Of a stretch of 64,000 nt of DNA, positions 1 to 8,599 are shown piece after piece. The stretch is from NCBI RefSeq assembly GCF_005222915.1, contig NZ_STFX01000038.1, forward strand, positions 1 to 64,000, in the 5' to 3' direction. Below the pieces are notes generated by a model that saw only the letters and a program-made list of their open reading frames with translations, did not search any database and was not told where the DNA came from. The number at the start of each line of letters is the position of its first letter. Positions within the stretch are counted from its first letter, which is position 1. The translations under genes were made by a program, and so were the position numbers. The stretch comes from Rhizobium sp. FKL33. Its GTDB lineage: Bacteria > Pseudomonadota > Alphaproteobacteria > Rhizobiales > Rhizobiaceae.

Positions 1-64
1 CAACCTCTTCAATCGAGCCGAATGCTGGAACTTCTTCAAAGCGGCAGGATGTGCCCCGGATTAA
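1..64 (+). CDS. C-terminal end of an IS630-like transposase (partial)
   Basis: The frame starting at base 2 is open from the window edge to a TAA at 62-64. The encoded tail reads like the C-terminus of IS630-family transposases: a hydrophobic/aromatic stretch of the form NRAECWNFF, then KAAG and a short acidic end. Only about 20 residues are visible, so the catalytic DDE residues, the upstream end of the element and its inverted repeats cannot be checked. The family call rests on resemblance of this short tail alone. It suggests that an insertion sequence ends close to base 80. Confidence 0.45.
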   Translation, partial: NLFNRAECWNFFKAAGCAPD

Positions 65-82
65 TCGTACGATGCTCTAGCC

Positions 83-583
83 TCAGGCGGCTTTCTGCTG
101 GGCTGCGGCGTTGACAGCCGTCTCGGCCAGTTTGGTGAGGTCCTCGTCGGTGCGGGATTCCTCTTCCAGCGTCATGTCGAGCAGCTTGACGGCGTCCTTG
201 TAACCGAGCTGGTTGGCCCAGGTGCGCAGCGTCCCGTAGCGGGTGATCTCATAGTGCTCGACCGCCTGGGCCGAGGAAATGAGACCGGCGTCGAGAGCCG
301 GGGCGCCCTTGAACTCGTCCATGATCTCTTCGCCTTCGGCGATGATGCCCTGGATGGCTTCGCAGGTCTTGCCCTGGGCGCGCTTGCCGATCAGTTCGAA
401 CACCTGCTGGAGGCGCTCGATCTGGCCCTGGGTTTCTTCCTTGTGCTTTTCAAAAGCCTGCTTCAGCTTCGGGTCGGTGGCGCTGCGCGCCATCTTCGGA
501 AGAGCCTTCAGAATTTGACGCTCGGCGTAATAGATATCCTTGAGCGTATCGTAGAACAGATCATCGAGCATTTTCTGAGCCAT
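83..583 (-). CDS. DUF892 / YciE-YciF-like ferritin-like protein
   Basis: The product is 166 aa and matches the DUF892 family: an N-terminal LDDLFYDTLKDIYYAERQ helix, then a four-helix ferritin-like bundle with E/H residues (for example KHKEET, VEHYEI, LEEESRTDED) spaced as in the YciE/YciF stress proteins. The start at 581-583 is chosen because a TAAGGAGA Shine-Dalgarno lies seven bases upstream; a longer in-frame start at 649 has no such site. Family members are induced by osmotic, stationary-phase or general stress, but their chemistry is not settled. A GGAAC-N17-CGTT promoter lies about 180 bp upstream on the same strand. Confidence 0.85.
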   Translation of the reverse strand: MAQKMLDDLFYDTLKDIYYAERQILKALPKMARSATDPKLKQAFEKHKEETQGQIERLQQVFELIGKRAQGKTCEAIQGIIAEGEEIMDEFKGAPALDAGLISSAQAVEHYEITRYGTLRTWANQLGYKDAVKLLDMTLEEESRTDEDLTKLAETAVNAAAQQKAA

Positions 584-766
584 GTTTTTCTCCTTAGGGA
601 ATAGTTTCCAATGAGGGAGAGAGATTGGATATATGCTTTGAAACGCCAAACTCCGCCCATCTGCGAAAGAGGCGTCAACCTCAGATCCGCATGCTTACCG
701 CGTTTCCGACGCATGCCTTTCTCGAAGGGGATGATAGAGAAAGTTGCAGGCGTCACGCGGCCTCCA

Positions 767-792
767 AACGAAAGGCATGCGTGGAAAGTTCC
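767..792 (-). promoter_or_regulatory. Candidate EcfG/RpoE2-type promoter
   Basis: Read on the minus strand, GGAAC (788-792) is followed after 17 bases by CGTT (767-770), an exact match to the alphaproteobacterial general stress consensus GGAAC-N16/17-CGTT. It points at the DUF892 gene. Confidence 0.6.
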
Positions 793-868
793 TGATCCGA
801 GACGAGATTCGCGGCAAACGGGTCTGACGGCGCTAGCAACGGAAAGTCGTCTCGGTGACCAGATCGAC

Positions 869-894
869 GGAACCTTTCCTTCCCCGAGAAGTTT
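869..894 (+). promoter_or_regulatory. Candidate EcfG/RpoE2-type promoter
   Basis: GGAAC (869-873) is followed after 17 bases by GTTT (891-894), which fits the looser RpoE2 form GGAAC-N18/19-TT. It points at the PRC-barrel gene, whose start is about 95 bp downstream. Confidence 0.45.
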
Positions 895-990
895 TTGGAG
901 CACGGCAACACGCTACGGCGCGCCGACGGTTCAAAGTAAATGCGGCAGCATGGAAAAGACAGATAAAGATTAACTCAAGGAGATCGCGTG

Positions 991-2112
991 ATGAAAAGCT
1001 TTTTGGCAACGACAGCAATTGTGCTCGTGATGGGCGGCAGCGCCTTTGCACAGTCTTCCGACCAGTCGACCACGACGCCGGCCGCAACCGCCGGGGCCGC
1101 GTCGCAGTTCAGCGCCTACCAGGCTGGCCCGTCCGATATCCGCGCTTCGGAATTCATCGGTCAGCGCGTCTATGCGACCGAACAGGCCATGGCGACCGAT
1201 CAGGCCGTGCAGCCGGGCGCCGAGCGCGACTGGGATGACATCGGCGAAATCAACGAAGTGCTGCTGGACCGTCAGGGCGACGTGAAGGCCGTGGTGCTCG
1301 GCGTCGGCGGCTTCCTCGGCATCGGCGAAAAGAACGTCGCCGTGGCGATGGATCAGGTGAAGTTCGTCAAGAATGGCGATGGCGCCGACGACTACTTCCT
1401 GGTGATCAACGCCAACAAGCAGGCTCTGAACGACGCCCCCGCTTGGAAAGCTCCGGAAGAAACCGCTGACGCCGCGAACGACGCAACCCAGAATCAGGCC
1501 GGCGCCACCACGGCGACGGACACCAACATGGCTGCCGCTCCCGCGGCCACGGATGCCGGAGCCTCCGGCGCGGCCGGCTCGACTGATATGGCCGCCGGCA
1601 ACACCAAACCCAATGGCGCCGCCACCGGCATGAACTCCGGCGTCGATACACAGGCCTCCAACACCACGACGGCGACCCCGCCGGCGACCGGCCAGGCCAC
1701 GAATGACGCGGCCGCCCAGCAGGACATGCAGACGACGGCTTCGACCAATACCGGCGCCGCGATGGACGACAACCGCACGCGTCTGACCGCTCCCTCGGTC
1801 ACCCGCGAAGGCTATGAAACCGCCCAGCCGACCGAACTGACGGCCGAAAAGCTGCAGGGCGCCACTGTCTACGGCCCGAATGACGAAGACGTCGCCACGA
1901 TCAACCGTCTGGTGATGAACGAACAGGGCCAGATCAAGGACGTCGTCCTCGATGTCGGCGGCTTCCTCGGCATCGGCGCGCGCGAAATCGCCGTCACGCC
2001 GGAAGAGCTCAACATCATGCGCAACACCAAGGGCGACGATGTCCGCGTCTATATCGACGCCAACAAGGACACGCTGAAGGCTCAGCCGGAATACAAGGCT
2101 TCGGCCGAGTAA
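991..2112 (+). CDS. Secreted protein with two PRC-barrel domains
   Basis: The 373-aa product has an N-terminal signal peptide ending near SAFAQ. There are two PRC-barrel domains, roughly residues 45-145 and 270-365, each with the DVGGFLGIG-type (first copy GVGGFLGIG) beta-hairpin. An Ala/Thr/Asn-rich, low-complexity linker of about 110 residues joins them. PRC-barrel repeats of this kind occur in periplasmic stress proteins of Rhizobiales; no enzymatic role is known. ATG at 991 is preferred to GTG at 988 because AAGGAG at 977-982 is better spaced for it. An EcfG-type promoter lies upstream and a terminator follows. Confidence 0.85.
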   Translation: MKSFLATTAIVLVMGGSAFAQSSDQSTTTPAATAGAASQFSAYQAGPSDIRASEFIGQRVYATEQAMATDQAVQPGAERDWDDIGEINEVLLDRQGDVKAVVLGVGGFLGIGEKNVAVAMDQVKFVKNGDGADDYFLVINANKQALNDAPAWKAPEETADAANDATQNQAGATTATDTNMAAAPAATDAGASGAAGSTDMAAGNTKPNGAATGMNSGVDTQASNTTTATPPATGQATNDAAAQQDMQTTASTNTGAAMDDNRTRLTAPSVTREGYETAQPTELTAEKLQGATVYGPNDEDVATINRLVMNEQGQIKDVVLDVGGFLGIGAREIAVTPEELNIMRNTKGDDVRVYIDANKDTLKAQPEYKASAE

Positions 2113-2134
2113 TCCGCCTCCGTCCAGACATTCG

Positions 2135-2161
2135 AAGGGTCGCCGTTTCGGCGGCCCTTTT
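2135..2161 (+). terminator. Intrinsic terminator after the PRC-barrel gene
   Basis: AGGGTCGCCG and CGGCGGCCCT form a near-perfect ten-base stem (one G-T pair) with a TTT loop, followed by a T run. It lies 24 bp after the stop codon. Confidence 0.8.
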
Positions 2162-2247
2162 CGTTGCCGTCTTTCCGCACGGAAATCGGGTGTCGCGCTG
2201 CCTGCTCACTCCCTATGCCTGGGCCTTCAGCAACAGGAGAACCAGTC

Positions 2248-2997
2248 ATGGGCGTTTTGGACAACAAGGTCGCGATCATCAGCGGCGCATCCTCGGGCAT
2301 CGGCAAGGCGGCGGCGCATCTTTTCGCTCAGGAAGGCGCGAGTCTCATTCTGAATGCGCGCGGCCAGCAGGCGCTTGAGCGCGCCGCCGCCGAGATCCGG
2401 GCTGGCGGCGGCAAAGCGATAGCGATCTCAGGCGATGTCGAATTGGCCGGCACCCATGCGGAACTGGTGGACGAAGCAAAAAGCAGATTTGGTGGAGTGG
2501 ACATTGCTTTCAACAACGCCGGCATGGTCGGCGCGATCAAACCGCTCGCGGAACTCTCGGTGGAGGACTGGCAGGCGGCGCTCACCTCCAATCTGACCGC
2601 CGCTTTTCTCGCAAGCCGCGTCCAGATCCCCGCGATGCTGGCACGCGGCGGCGGCGCGATCGTCTTTACCTCGAGCTTTGTCGGCACGAGCGTCGGCCTT
2701 CCCGGCATGGGCGCCTATGCCGCCGCCAAAGCCGGCCTGATGGGCCTGGTCAAATCCATAGCCGCCGATTACGGCGCGAAAAACATCCGCGCCAATGCGC
2801 TTCTGCCCGGCGGAACCGACACCGGCATGGCCGGCGATCAGGCCCAGAAGGACTGGGCCGCCAGCCTGCACGCCATGAAACGCATCGCGGAGCCCGATGA
2901 AATCGCGCGCGCGGCGCTGTTTCTCGCAAGCCCTGCCGCGAGTTTCGTCACCGGTTCGGCGCTTTACGCCGATGGTGGGAATTCGGCGGTAAAATAG
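2248..2997 (+). CDS. Short-chain dehydrogenase/reductase (SDR)
   Basis: The 249-aa protein is a classical SDR of normal family length. It has the nucleotide-binding GASSGIGKAA motif near residue 12, NNAG near residue 88, the catalytic Ser in TSSFVG, and YAAAK for the catalytic Tyr-Lys pair near residue 155. The start at 2248 has AGGAGA eight bases upstream; the open frame continues upstream to 2164 without a ribosome site. The substrate cannot be inferred. It lies alone between a terminator and the convergent bio genes. Confidence 0.9.
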   Translation: MGVLDNKVAIISGASSGIGKAAAHLFAQEGASLILNARGQQALERAAAEIRAGGGKAIAISGDVELAGTHAELVDEAKSRFGGVDIAFNNAGMVGAIKPLAELSVEDWQAALTSNLTAAFLASRVQIPAMLARGGGAIVFTSSFVGTSVGLPGMGAYAAAKAGLMGLVKSIAADYGAKNIRANALLPGGTDTGMAGDQAQKDWAASLHAMKRIAEPDEIARAALFLASPAASFVTGSALYADGGNSAVK

Positions 2998-3051
2998 ACT
3001 GCGCGTTCGGATCGGCTCCACCCCGGCTGGGCGGTCACATGCATGAGCCAG

Positions 3052-3144
3052 GCGCTATGAGTATAGCGCTGACAGTGCGGCTGCTCCCCGGATCATGCCC
3101 TTCTTGGAATCTTTTGGGAAGCCGCGTCTTTAGACGCGGCTTCC
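3052..3144. terminator. Two inverted repeats between convergent genes
   Basis: The 171-bp gap between the SDR and bioB holds two hairpins. GCGCTAT/ATAGCGC occupies 3052-3069. A longer perfect repeat of 13 bases, GGAAGCCGCGTCT with its complement, occupies 3117-3144. Neither has a clear T run. The longer one is the likelier bidirectional terminator. Confidence 0.45.
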
Positions 3145-3168
3145 GGTCGAAACGACACGCGATTGCGG

Positions 3169-4155
3169 TCAACTCGCAGCGCGCTGCGTGCAGGTCGGCT
3201 CCCGTCTCGCTAGGTCTGCGAACAGGTGGGCGTCCTCGCCGATACCGGAATTCGGCGTGGTGAGCAGCGTGTCGCCATAGAACACCGAATTGGCGCCCGC
3301 GACGAGACAGAGAATTTGCGCCTCACGGTTCAACGCAGACCGTCCGGCGGAGAGGCGAACCGTCGAACCGGGCATGACCAACCGCGCCGTCGCCACCATT
3401 CGAACCAGCTCGAGAGGATCGATGCGCGCGCGGTTCGCCAGCGGCGTGCCTTCGACCGGCACAAGGGCGTTTATCGGCACGCTTTCCGGATGCGGCGCCA
3501 TTGTCGCCAGGACCTGCAACATGGACGCCCGGTCGCGCATCGTCTCTCCCATGCCGATAATGCCGCCGCAGCACAGATCGATGCCGAAGGAGCGCACGAT
3601 CGCCAGCGTCTCCAGCCGGTCCTCATACGTGCGTGTGCTGATGATCTGTCCGTAGAATTCCGGACTCGTATCGAGATTGTGATTGTAGGCGGTCAGCCCC
3701 GCCGCCGCGAGGCGCTCGGCCTGATGCGGCTTCAGCATACCGAGCGTGACGCAGGCTTCCATGCCGAGAGCGCGAACGCCGGCGACCATATCGATCACGG
3801 CGTCGAACTCCTTGCCGTCCCGAACCTGTCGCCATGCCGCGCCCATGCAGAACCGCTCCGCCCCCGCCGCCTTGGCCGTTTCAGCCAAGGCGATGACTTT
3901 CTCAGGGTCCATCAGCCGATCGCGAGTCAGGTCGACTTCGCGATGATGGGCAGACTGCGGGCAATAGGCGCAGTCTTCAGGACAACCGCCCGTCTTGATC
4001 GACAGAAGGCTCGCTTTCTGGACCTTGTTGGGATCGTGATGTTGCCGGTGCACGGCATTGGCCCGGCCCACGAGTTCGAGCAACGGCGCGTCCTGAAGAT
4101 CGAGGATCTCTTCGACCGTCCAGTCGTACCGGATGACGCCATCCAAAGCCGTCAT
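3169..4155 (-). CDS. bioB: Biotin synthase
   Basis: The 328-aa product is a radical-SAM biotin synthase, which inserts sulfur into dethiobiotin. The [4Fe-4S] motif CPEDCAYC lies near residue 58, followed by the PQSAHH segment typical of BioB. Other family blocks include [18 protein letters not shown] and [10 protein letters not shown]. Length is normal. The ATG overlaps the stop of bioY by four bases (ATGA), so the two are co-transcribed. No bioF, bioD or bioA is visible. A BioR box upstream of bioY probably controls both genes. Confidence 0.96.
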   Translation of the reverse strand: MTALDGVIRYDWTVEEILDLQDAPLLELVGRANAVHRQHHDPNKVQKASLLSIKTGGCPEDCAYCPQSAHHREVDLTRDRLMDPEKVIALAETAKAAGAERFCMGAAWRQVRDGKEFDAVIDMVAGVRALGMEACVTLGMLKPHQAERLAAAGLTAYNHNLDTSPEFYGQIISTRTYEDRLETLAIVRSFGIDLCCGGIIGMGETMRDRASMLQVLATMAPHPESVPINALVPVEGTPLANRARIDPLELVRMVATARLVMPGSTVRLSAGRSALNREAQILCLVAGANSVFYGDTLLTTPNSGIGEDAHLFADLARREPTCTQRAAS

Positions 4156-4727
4156 TCGCTTTTGCTCCGGAGGCGGATGCCCAAGGCAGGAAGCGCTGCG
4201 CTGCCCAAAGCCACCACGGCTATTTTGACCAGATCACCCGGCAGGAAAGGCAAAACGCCGACCGCAAGAAGCTGAGCCGCCGGGACATAGAGCGCCAGCC
4301 AGGCTGCGCCGATCCCGTAGATCAGCGCCATTCCGGCGAGCATCGCCCCGGCGCGGCCGATCATTCCCCTGCCGGCAGCCAAGACGCCGACAACCCAGGA
4401 CGCGACGAGAAAGCCGAGCAGATAACCGCCGGTCGGGCCGACCATGTAAGCGAGGCCGATACCCCGTTCCGGCGAACCCGAGAACACCGGAAGGCCCGCA
4501 GCGCCCGCGGCGAGATAGGCGAGAAAGATCGAAACCGCCATCCGCGGCCCGAACGCGACGGCGAAGGCCATGACGGCCATCGTGTGGAGCGTCATCGGCA
4601 CCGGCCAGAACGGAATCTGGACTTTTGCGGCCAGCGTCATCAGCGCCGCGCCCGCTATGATCATCGCGCCCGTGCGGATGGCTTTGGATCCAGGCCTTGC
4701 GGCCTGCTTCGTAACGATATCCGACAT
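4152..4727 (-). CDS. bioY: Biotin transporter BioY (S component)
   Basis: This 191-aa integral membrane protein belongs to the BioY family of ECF-type biotin-binding components. It has about six hydrophobic segments and the family blocks [15 protein letters not shown] and [19 protein letters not shown] ribosome site supports the start at 4727. It is the first gene of a bioY-bioB operon. No bioM or bioN energising genes are in the window, so it may act alone or share an ECF module elsewhere. Confidence 0.95.
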   Translation of the reverse strand: MSDIVTKQAARPGSKAIRTGAMIIAGAALMTLAAKVQIPFWPVPMTLHTMAVMAFAVAFGPRMAVSIFLAYLAAGAAGLPVFSGSPERGIGLAYMVGPTGGYLLGFLVASWVVGVLAAGRGMIGRAGAMLAGMALIYGIGAAWLALYVPAAQLLAVGVLPFLPGDLVKIAVVALGSAALPALGIRLRSKSE

Positions 4728-4750
4728 TCCATGTCTCCTTCATTCCATAA

Positions 4751-4760
4751 TTATAGATAA
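4751..4760. promoter_or_regulatory. BioR operator upstream of bioYB
   Basis: TTATAGATAA is an exact match to the BioR consensus TTATMKATAA known in alphaproteobacteria. It lies 24 bp upstream of the bioY start in an AT-rich patch within GC-rich DNA. Confidence 0.85.
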
Positions 4761-4863
4761 TTTTTAGAGTCTATCGCTAAATGAATCCACAAAAATACAA
4801 TCGTGGCAATAGCCGCGTGCGGCGCGCGATCATTTTAGAATGTGATGGGAAACGCAGGAGCGT

Positions 4864-5490
4864 CTATTTGGGCTTTTTCTGCCCAATCGTCTGGACGTGA
4901 CGCGCAAGCGTGGTTGCCGCGATTTCGGTCTGCCCGGCTCTCAACGCGTCAAGGATGGCGCGGTGGTCGCGATCCGTGGGGGCCTCCCATTCGGCGCGCC
5001 AGCCGGAAAACAGAAAGCGGGCGCTCGCAGTATGCAGATCATCGATCGCCTTCAGCAAGCGGGGCATGCCGCATGGAGCCAGGAGGATACGGTGAAAGGC
5101 GCGATTGGCCATTTCCCACGCCTGAACATTAAGCGCTCGATCCCCGGCCCGGTTGGCTTCTTCGGCCTGATCCAGAATGGCTCTGGTCAAATGCGGGACC
5201 GCATTGCGCAACGCCAGAGTTTCGAGGGCGGCGCGCATCTCGGCCACTTCGCGCACTTCGTCGACGCTGAAGCCGGCGACGCGGACGCCGCGACGCGGCT
5301 CGCTGACGACCAGGCCCTGCGACTCCAGTCGCTTGAACGCTTCGCGAACCGGAACATGGCTCGCGCCGAACTCCTCGGCGATATGATCCTGTCGCAGCTT
5401 GGCGCCGGCCTCGATCTCGCCGGCGATAATCCGCGCGGCGAGCGTCTTGCTGATCTGGGCGGCAATCGTTTCTGATTTGGCGGTCGTCAT
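4864..5490 (-). CDS. bioR: GntR-family biotin regulator BioR
   Basis: The 208-aa protein has an N-terminal GntR winged helix (IIAGEIEAGAKL, EEFGASHVPVREAFKRLESQGLV) and a C-terminal FCD-type all-helical ligand domain. Its place beside bioYB, with an exact BioR box upstream of bioY and another just in front of its own start, supports BioR rather than a generic FadR-type regulator. No strong ribosome site precedes the ATG: the operator at 5495-5504 occupies that position. This predicts autorepression together with control of biotin uptake and synthesis. Confidence 0.85.
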   Translation of the reverse strand: MTTAKSETIAAQISKTLAARIIAGEIEAGAKLRQDHIAEEFGASHVPVREAFKRLESQGLVVSEPRRGVRVAGFSVDEVREVAEMRAALETLALRNAVPHLTRAILDQAEEANRAGDRALNVQAWEMANRAFHRILLAPCGMPRLLKAIDDLHTASARFLFSGWRAEWEAPTDRDHRAILDALRAGQTEIAATTLARHVQTIGQKKPK

Positions 5491-5494
5491 GATT

Positions 5495-5504
5495 TTATAG
5501 ATAA
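5495..5504. promoter_or_regulatory. BioR operator in front of bioR
   Basis: A second exact TTATAGATAA lies four bases upstream of the bioR start codon, where a ribosome site would normally be. This suggests autoregulation. Confidence 0.8.
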
Positions 5505-5555
5505 TTCGGATGAGACCGCGTGTCGATCAGCGATTGACCGGAAATGAACCGCGCT

Positions 5556-7028
5556 TCACCCCACCGCCAACCTGATCTCATACCCCGTCGCGCCAGACCG
5601 GCTGACGAGGCTGCGAAACAGCGCCGCATATCTCCCCGCGCTGCGCTCCCAGGAGAACCGCGCCTTCATCGCCTGCGTCTGCAATTGCCGCCATTGGGCG
5701 GGATCGGCATAGACGTCCATGGCGCGGCGGATGGCGTGGCAGAGGCCGTCGGTGGTGACCGGGTGGAACTGGAAGCCGGTGGCCACCTCGGCGTTCATGG
5801 CGGCGTCATTGGCGTCGATGACCGTTTCCGCCAGCCCGCCGGTGCGGGAGACGACCGGGATCGCGCCATAGCGCAGGCCGTAAAGCTGCGTCAGGCCGCA
5901 GGGTTCGAAACGCGAAGGCTGGATGATGGCGTCGGAGCCGCCATGGATCAGATGGGCCAGCTCCTCGCTATAGCCGATGCTGACAGCGATGCGGCCGGGA
6001 TGGCGCGCCTGCATGGCCTGCAGCATGCCTTCGATTTCCGGATCGCCTTTGCCGCAGATCACCAGCTTGCCGCCGTTGAAGACGAGGTAATCGGCGGCGT
6101 AGGCCACCATGTCCATGCCCTTCTGCCAGGTCAGACGGCTGATGCAGGAGAAGATCGGCGCATCGTCGTCATGCAGGCCGAGTCGGGCGTTGAGCGCCTT
6201 CTTGTTGACCGCCTTCAAATCTAGGCTGTCGACATCGAAGGCCTGCGGAAGGAGCGGATCGTGTCCCGGATCCCAGATATCCTCGTCGATGCCGTTGAGA
6301 ATCCCGCGCATATCTTCGCGGCGATAGCGCAGCACGCCGTCGAGCCCCATGCCGAAACGGGGCGTGAGGATTTCCCGTGCATAAGTGGGGCTGACCGTGG
6401 TGATCAGATCCGACGTCATCAGCCCGCCCTTGAGGAAGCAGATGTCGCCGTAATATTCGAGGCAATCCATGCTGAGCGCGCTGGGCGGCAGGTGCAGATA
6501 GGGCAGAAGCGCTGCCGAATACTGACCCTGGAAGGCGATGTTGTGAATGGTCAGGACCACGGGCTTATCGCAGCCCATATGGCGCATATAGACCGAGGTC
6601 AGCGCCGACTGCCAGTCATGCGTATGCACCAGATCCGGGCTCCAGCCGGGCAATTCGCCATTGGCGATCAGCGCGCCGGCGAGCGACAGGGCCGCGAAAC
6701 GCTTCCAGTTGTCGGGATGGTCGACCCCATGCTCGTTGACATAGGGGCCCCCGGGACGACGATAGAGCGCGGGAATATCGAGGACGAAGAGCGCCGCGTC
6801 GGGCGTCTGCACGAAATGCAAAGCCGCTTCTTCGCCGAGGATCTCGTCGAAGCGGAACAATGGCGGCTGCGCGCCCAAGAGCGTATCGAAAACGGAGTAG
6901 CCGGGCACCAGGGTAATCGAGTCGACGCCGAAGACTTTCAAGGCCTTCGGGAGAGAACCAGTCACATCCGCGAGGCCGCCAGTCTTGATATAGGGAAAAA
7001 CCTCAGAAGTGACGGACAGGATTTTCAT
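5556..7028 (-). CDS. glgA: Glycogen synthase, first of two copies
   Basis: This 490-aa GT5 glycogen synthase transfers glucose from ADP-glucose to glycogen. The N-terminus has the [11 protein letters not shown]-glucose loop at about residue 15, and the C-terminal half has the [15 protein letters not shown] block and TGGLAETV. The start at 7028 is chosen because it gives the family's MKILSV N-terminus; the 56 in-frame codons upstream show no similarity. Unlike the second copy at 59652 it is not in the glycogen operon. It sits alone, divergent from a DNA glycosylase gene. The two copies differ clearly, so it may be a paralogue with different regulation. Confidence 0.94.
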   Translation of the reverse strand: MKILSVTSEVFPYIKTGGLADVTGSLPKALKVFGVDSITLVPGYSVFDTLLGAQPPLFRFDEILGEEAALHFVQTPDAALFVLDIPALYRRPGGPYVNEHGVDHPDNWKRFAALSLAGALIANGELPGWSPDLVHTHDWQSALTSVYMRHMGCDKPVVLTIHNIAFQGQYSAALLPYLHLPPSALSMDCLEYYGDICFLKGGLMTSDLITTVSPTYAREILTPRFGMGLDGVLRYRREDMRGILNGIDEDIWDPGHDPLLPQAFDVDSLDLKAVNKKALNARLGLHDDDAPIFSCISRLTWQKGMDMVAYAADYLVFNGGKLVICGKGDPEIEGMLQAMQARHPGRIAVSIGYSEELAHLIHGGSDAIIQPSRFEPCGLTQLYGLRYGAIPVVSRTGGLAETVIDANDAAMNAEVATGFQFHPVTTDGLCHAIRRAMDVYADPAQWRQLQTQAMKARFSWERSAGRYAALFRSLVSRSGATGYEIRLAVG

Positions 7029-7402
7029 GGGCGTTTCCCACTGATGGGTTCTGATCTCTGCGGCATGCTGCCCCCCGGCTAGGTTCCAAAAATGAAATCT
7101 GGTATCCGCTACAACTTCGCTGGGCTTTTCCGGTTCCTCCCGCGTTGCCGAATCATATTCATTTTGTCGGAGAAACCGTGACAGCGACATTATCATCAGA
7201 TTGAAGTTATTAAAATATTTTTGACGGCTGCAAAGGTTGCCGGCTTATGTTCGCTTATGACCAAATCAATCTTCGCCGAGACTTACTGAGCAAAGCGGCC
7301 GACGGAAAACCGATCGGTAAGTTTGTAACTCAAGTTTATGAAATACAATATTCTGACGTTAGGGAAGTCAGCTTCGATTGGGTGCGCAGAAAGTTACAAA
7401 TC
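7029..7402. other. Divergent intergenic region
   Basis: These 374 bases separate glgA (minus) from the glycosylase gene (plus). A very AT-rich stretch at 7200-7230 is the likeliest promoter zone. No RNA gene or clear operator is visible. The open frames extending into it from both sides lack ribosome sites or family similarity. Confidence 0.4.
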
Positions 7403-7963
7403 ATGCAGGCAGGGCTGACAGATACCGATTTCTTCAATCGATCCGCCGAAAGCGTGGCGCGGGATCTTCTTGGAATGACTCTTATTTTTCGCGGTTGCGG
7501 CGGCGTGATCGTGGAGACGGAAGCCTATCATCGCGACGATCCCGCCTCGCACAGCTATCGCGGTCGGACGCCGCGCAACGGCGCGATGTTCGGCCCGGCG
7601 GGCCGCGCCTATGTCTATCGCTCCTATGGCGTGCATTGGTGCCTGAATGTGGTGTGCGAACCCGGAAGCGCGGTGTTGATTCGCGCGCTCGTCCCGACCG
7701 AGGGGGTAGAGGTCATGCGCGATCGTCGCGGCGGCCTCGCCGACCGCCTTCTCTGCTCCGGCCCTGGGCGGCTGACCGCCGCGCTCGGGGTCACCGGCGT
7801 GGAGGACGGCGCGGCGATTACCGCTCCGCCCTTCTGCCTGCAAAGCCGAGCATCGGAACCGGACATCGTGATCGGGCCACGCATCGGCATCACCAAGGCG
7901 GTCGAAGCACCGCTCCGCTTCGGCGTCCGGGGCTCGCCCCATCTGAGCAAGCCGTTCCGCTAG
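7403..7963 (+). CDS. 3-methyladenine DNA glycosylase (AAG/MPG family)
   Basis: The 186-aa protein matches the AAG/MPG family, which removes alkylated purines in base excision repair. Hallmarks are ARDLLGMTL, the catalytic-site block IVETEAYHRDDPASHSYRGRT, RNGAMFGPAGRAYVYRSYGVHWCLN, and GPGRLTAALG near the C-terminus. The ATG at 7403 gives the usual family length but has a weak ribosome site. An in-frame start at 7247 would add 52 residues with no family similarity. Confidence 0.88.
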   Translation: MQAGLTDTDFFNRSAESVARDLLGMTLIFRGCGGVIVETEAYHRDDPASHSYRGRTPRNGAMFGPAGRAYVYRSYGVHWCLNVVCEPGSAVLIRALVPTEGVEVMRDRRGGLADRLLCSGPGRLTAALGVTGVEDGAAITAPPFCLQSRASEPDIVIGPRIGITKAVEAPLRFGVRGSPHLSKPFR

Positions 7964-8193
7964 ATCATATTTGTAGTCGTCATCGTCCGGCGTCCCTGGC
8001 CAACCGGTTGTTGGCACTTTCAGTTTGCGCCGGTCAGGCGTAGCAAACCCTCGAGCCTCAAGCCTTTGCCCAGACCATGACCGAGACGAACCGTCTGGAC
8101 ATCGCCGCCGCAGAAGCGGCGCTCGACCGAGCCAACACCAGAAGCCTGACCAACATCGATTGAGACGTCGGCGGGGCGCACCCCACGCGACCA

Positions 8194-8475
8194 TCACCCG
8201 CTCTTCGGTTTGTCGGTCTGGCAACGAAGTCTGTTCTGGACCGGCAGGCCGCCCACGCGCGCGGCAATGTCGGCGGCGATCACCACTTCCTCCGGATAGA
8301 GCACAATGCCGTCGAGCACGATGGCGCCGTCGACTTCCGTCACCGCCACCTGGGTGGCGTCGAGATCGGCGGCGCACGCCAGCGCATCGGCCACCCTCGC
8401 CTCGACCTGGGCGCCGCCGGCGGATTTGTCGATTTCCGGCGTGTCGCCATGAAAGGTCTGGGGTTTGAACACCAT
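8194..8475 (-). CDS. BON-domain protein
   Basis: This small 93-aa protein is built around one BON domain (about residues 25-80: VEARVADAL, VAVTEVDGAIVLDGIV, ADIAARVGG), as in OsmY-like proteins. BON domains usually bind phospholipid or large surfaces. There is no evident signal peptide, so it may be cytoplasmic. AGGAG upstream supports the start at 8475. It is divergent from the small gene at 8600, and both have an EcfG-type promoter match in the shared gap. Confidence 0.75.
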   Translation of the reverse strand: MVFKPQTFHGDTPEIDKSAGGAQVEARVADALACAADLDATQVAVTEVDGAIVLDGIVLYPEEVVIAADIAARVGGLPVQNRLRCQTDKPKSG

Positions 8476-8506
8476 GCGGCAGCTCCTGCTTTTGCTCTCA
8501 CGCAAC

Positions 8507-8532
8507 AACAGGCGGACGGCGCTTCGGGTTCC
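8507..8532 (-). promoter_or_regulatory. Candidate EcfG/RpoE2-type promoter
   Basis: On the minus strand GGAAC (8528-8532) is followed after 17 bases by TGTT (8507-8510), about 30 bp upstream of the BON gene start. Confidence 0.45.
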
Positions 8533-8551
8533 CGCGCGCTCGCGCCGCTCG

Positions 8552-8577
8552 GGAACCTCCTGCCGAGGCTGCGGTTG
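8552..8577 (+). promoter_or_regulatory. Candidate EcfG/RpoE2-type promoter
   Basis: GGAAC (8552-8556) is followed after 17 bases by GTTG (8574-8577), 22 bp before the start of the gene at 8600. Confidence 0.4.
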
Positions 8578-8599
8578 TTGAACGGCACAGGAGAACGTC

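Larger units (their letters stand above)
584..990. other. Divergent intergenic region with two stress-type promoters
   Basis: These 407 bases separate two divergent stress-type genes. The open frames here (508-903 minus, 611-973 plus) have no ribosome site and no recognisable protein, so I treat the region as regulatory. The supported content is two EcfG/RpoE2-type promoter matches, at 767-792 on minus and 869-894 on plus. Confidence 0.6.

Noticed and set aside
508-973. Overlapping 131-aa and 120-aa frames between the DUF892 and PRC-barrel genes
   Set aside because: Poor codon pattern, no ribosome site; the region is explained by divergent promoters.
7029-7196. N-terminal extension of the stand-alone glycogen synthase
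   Set aside because: The extra 56 codons have no family similarity, and the conserved MKILSV start is at 7028.
8077-8163. 28-codon open frame after the DNA glycosylase gene
   Set aside because: It has no ribosome site and no recognisable product; too short to support.
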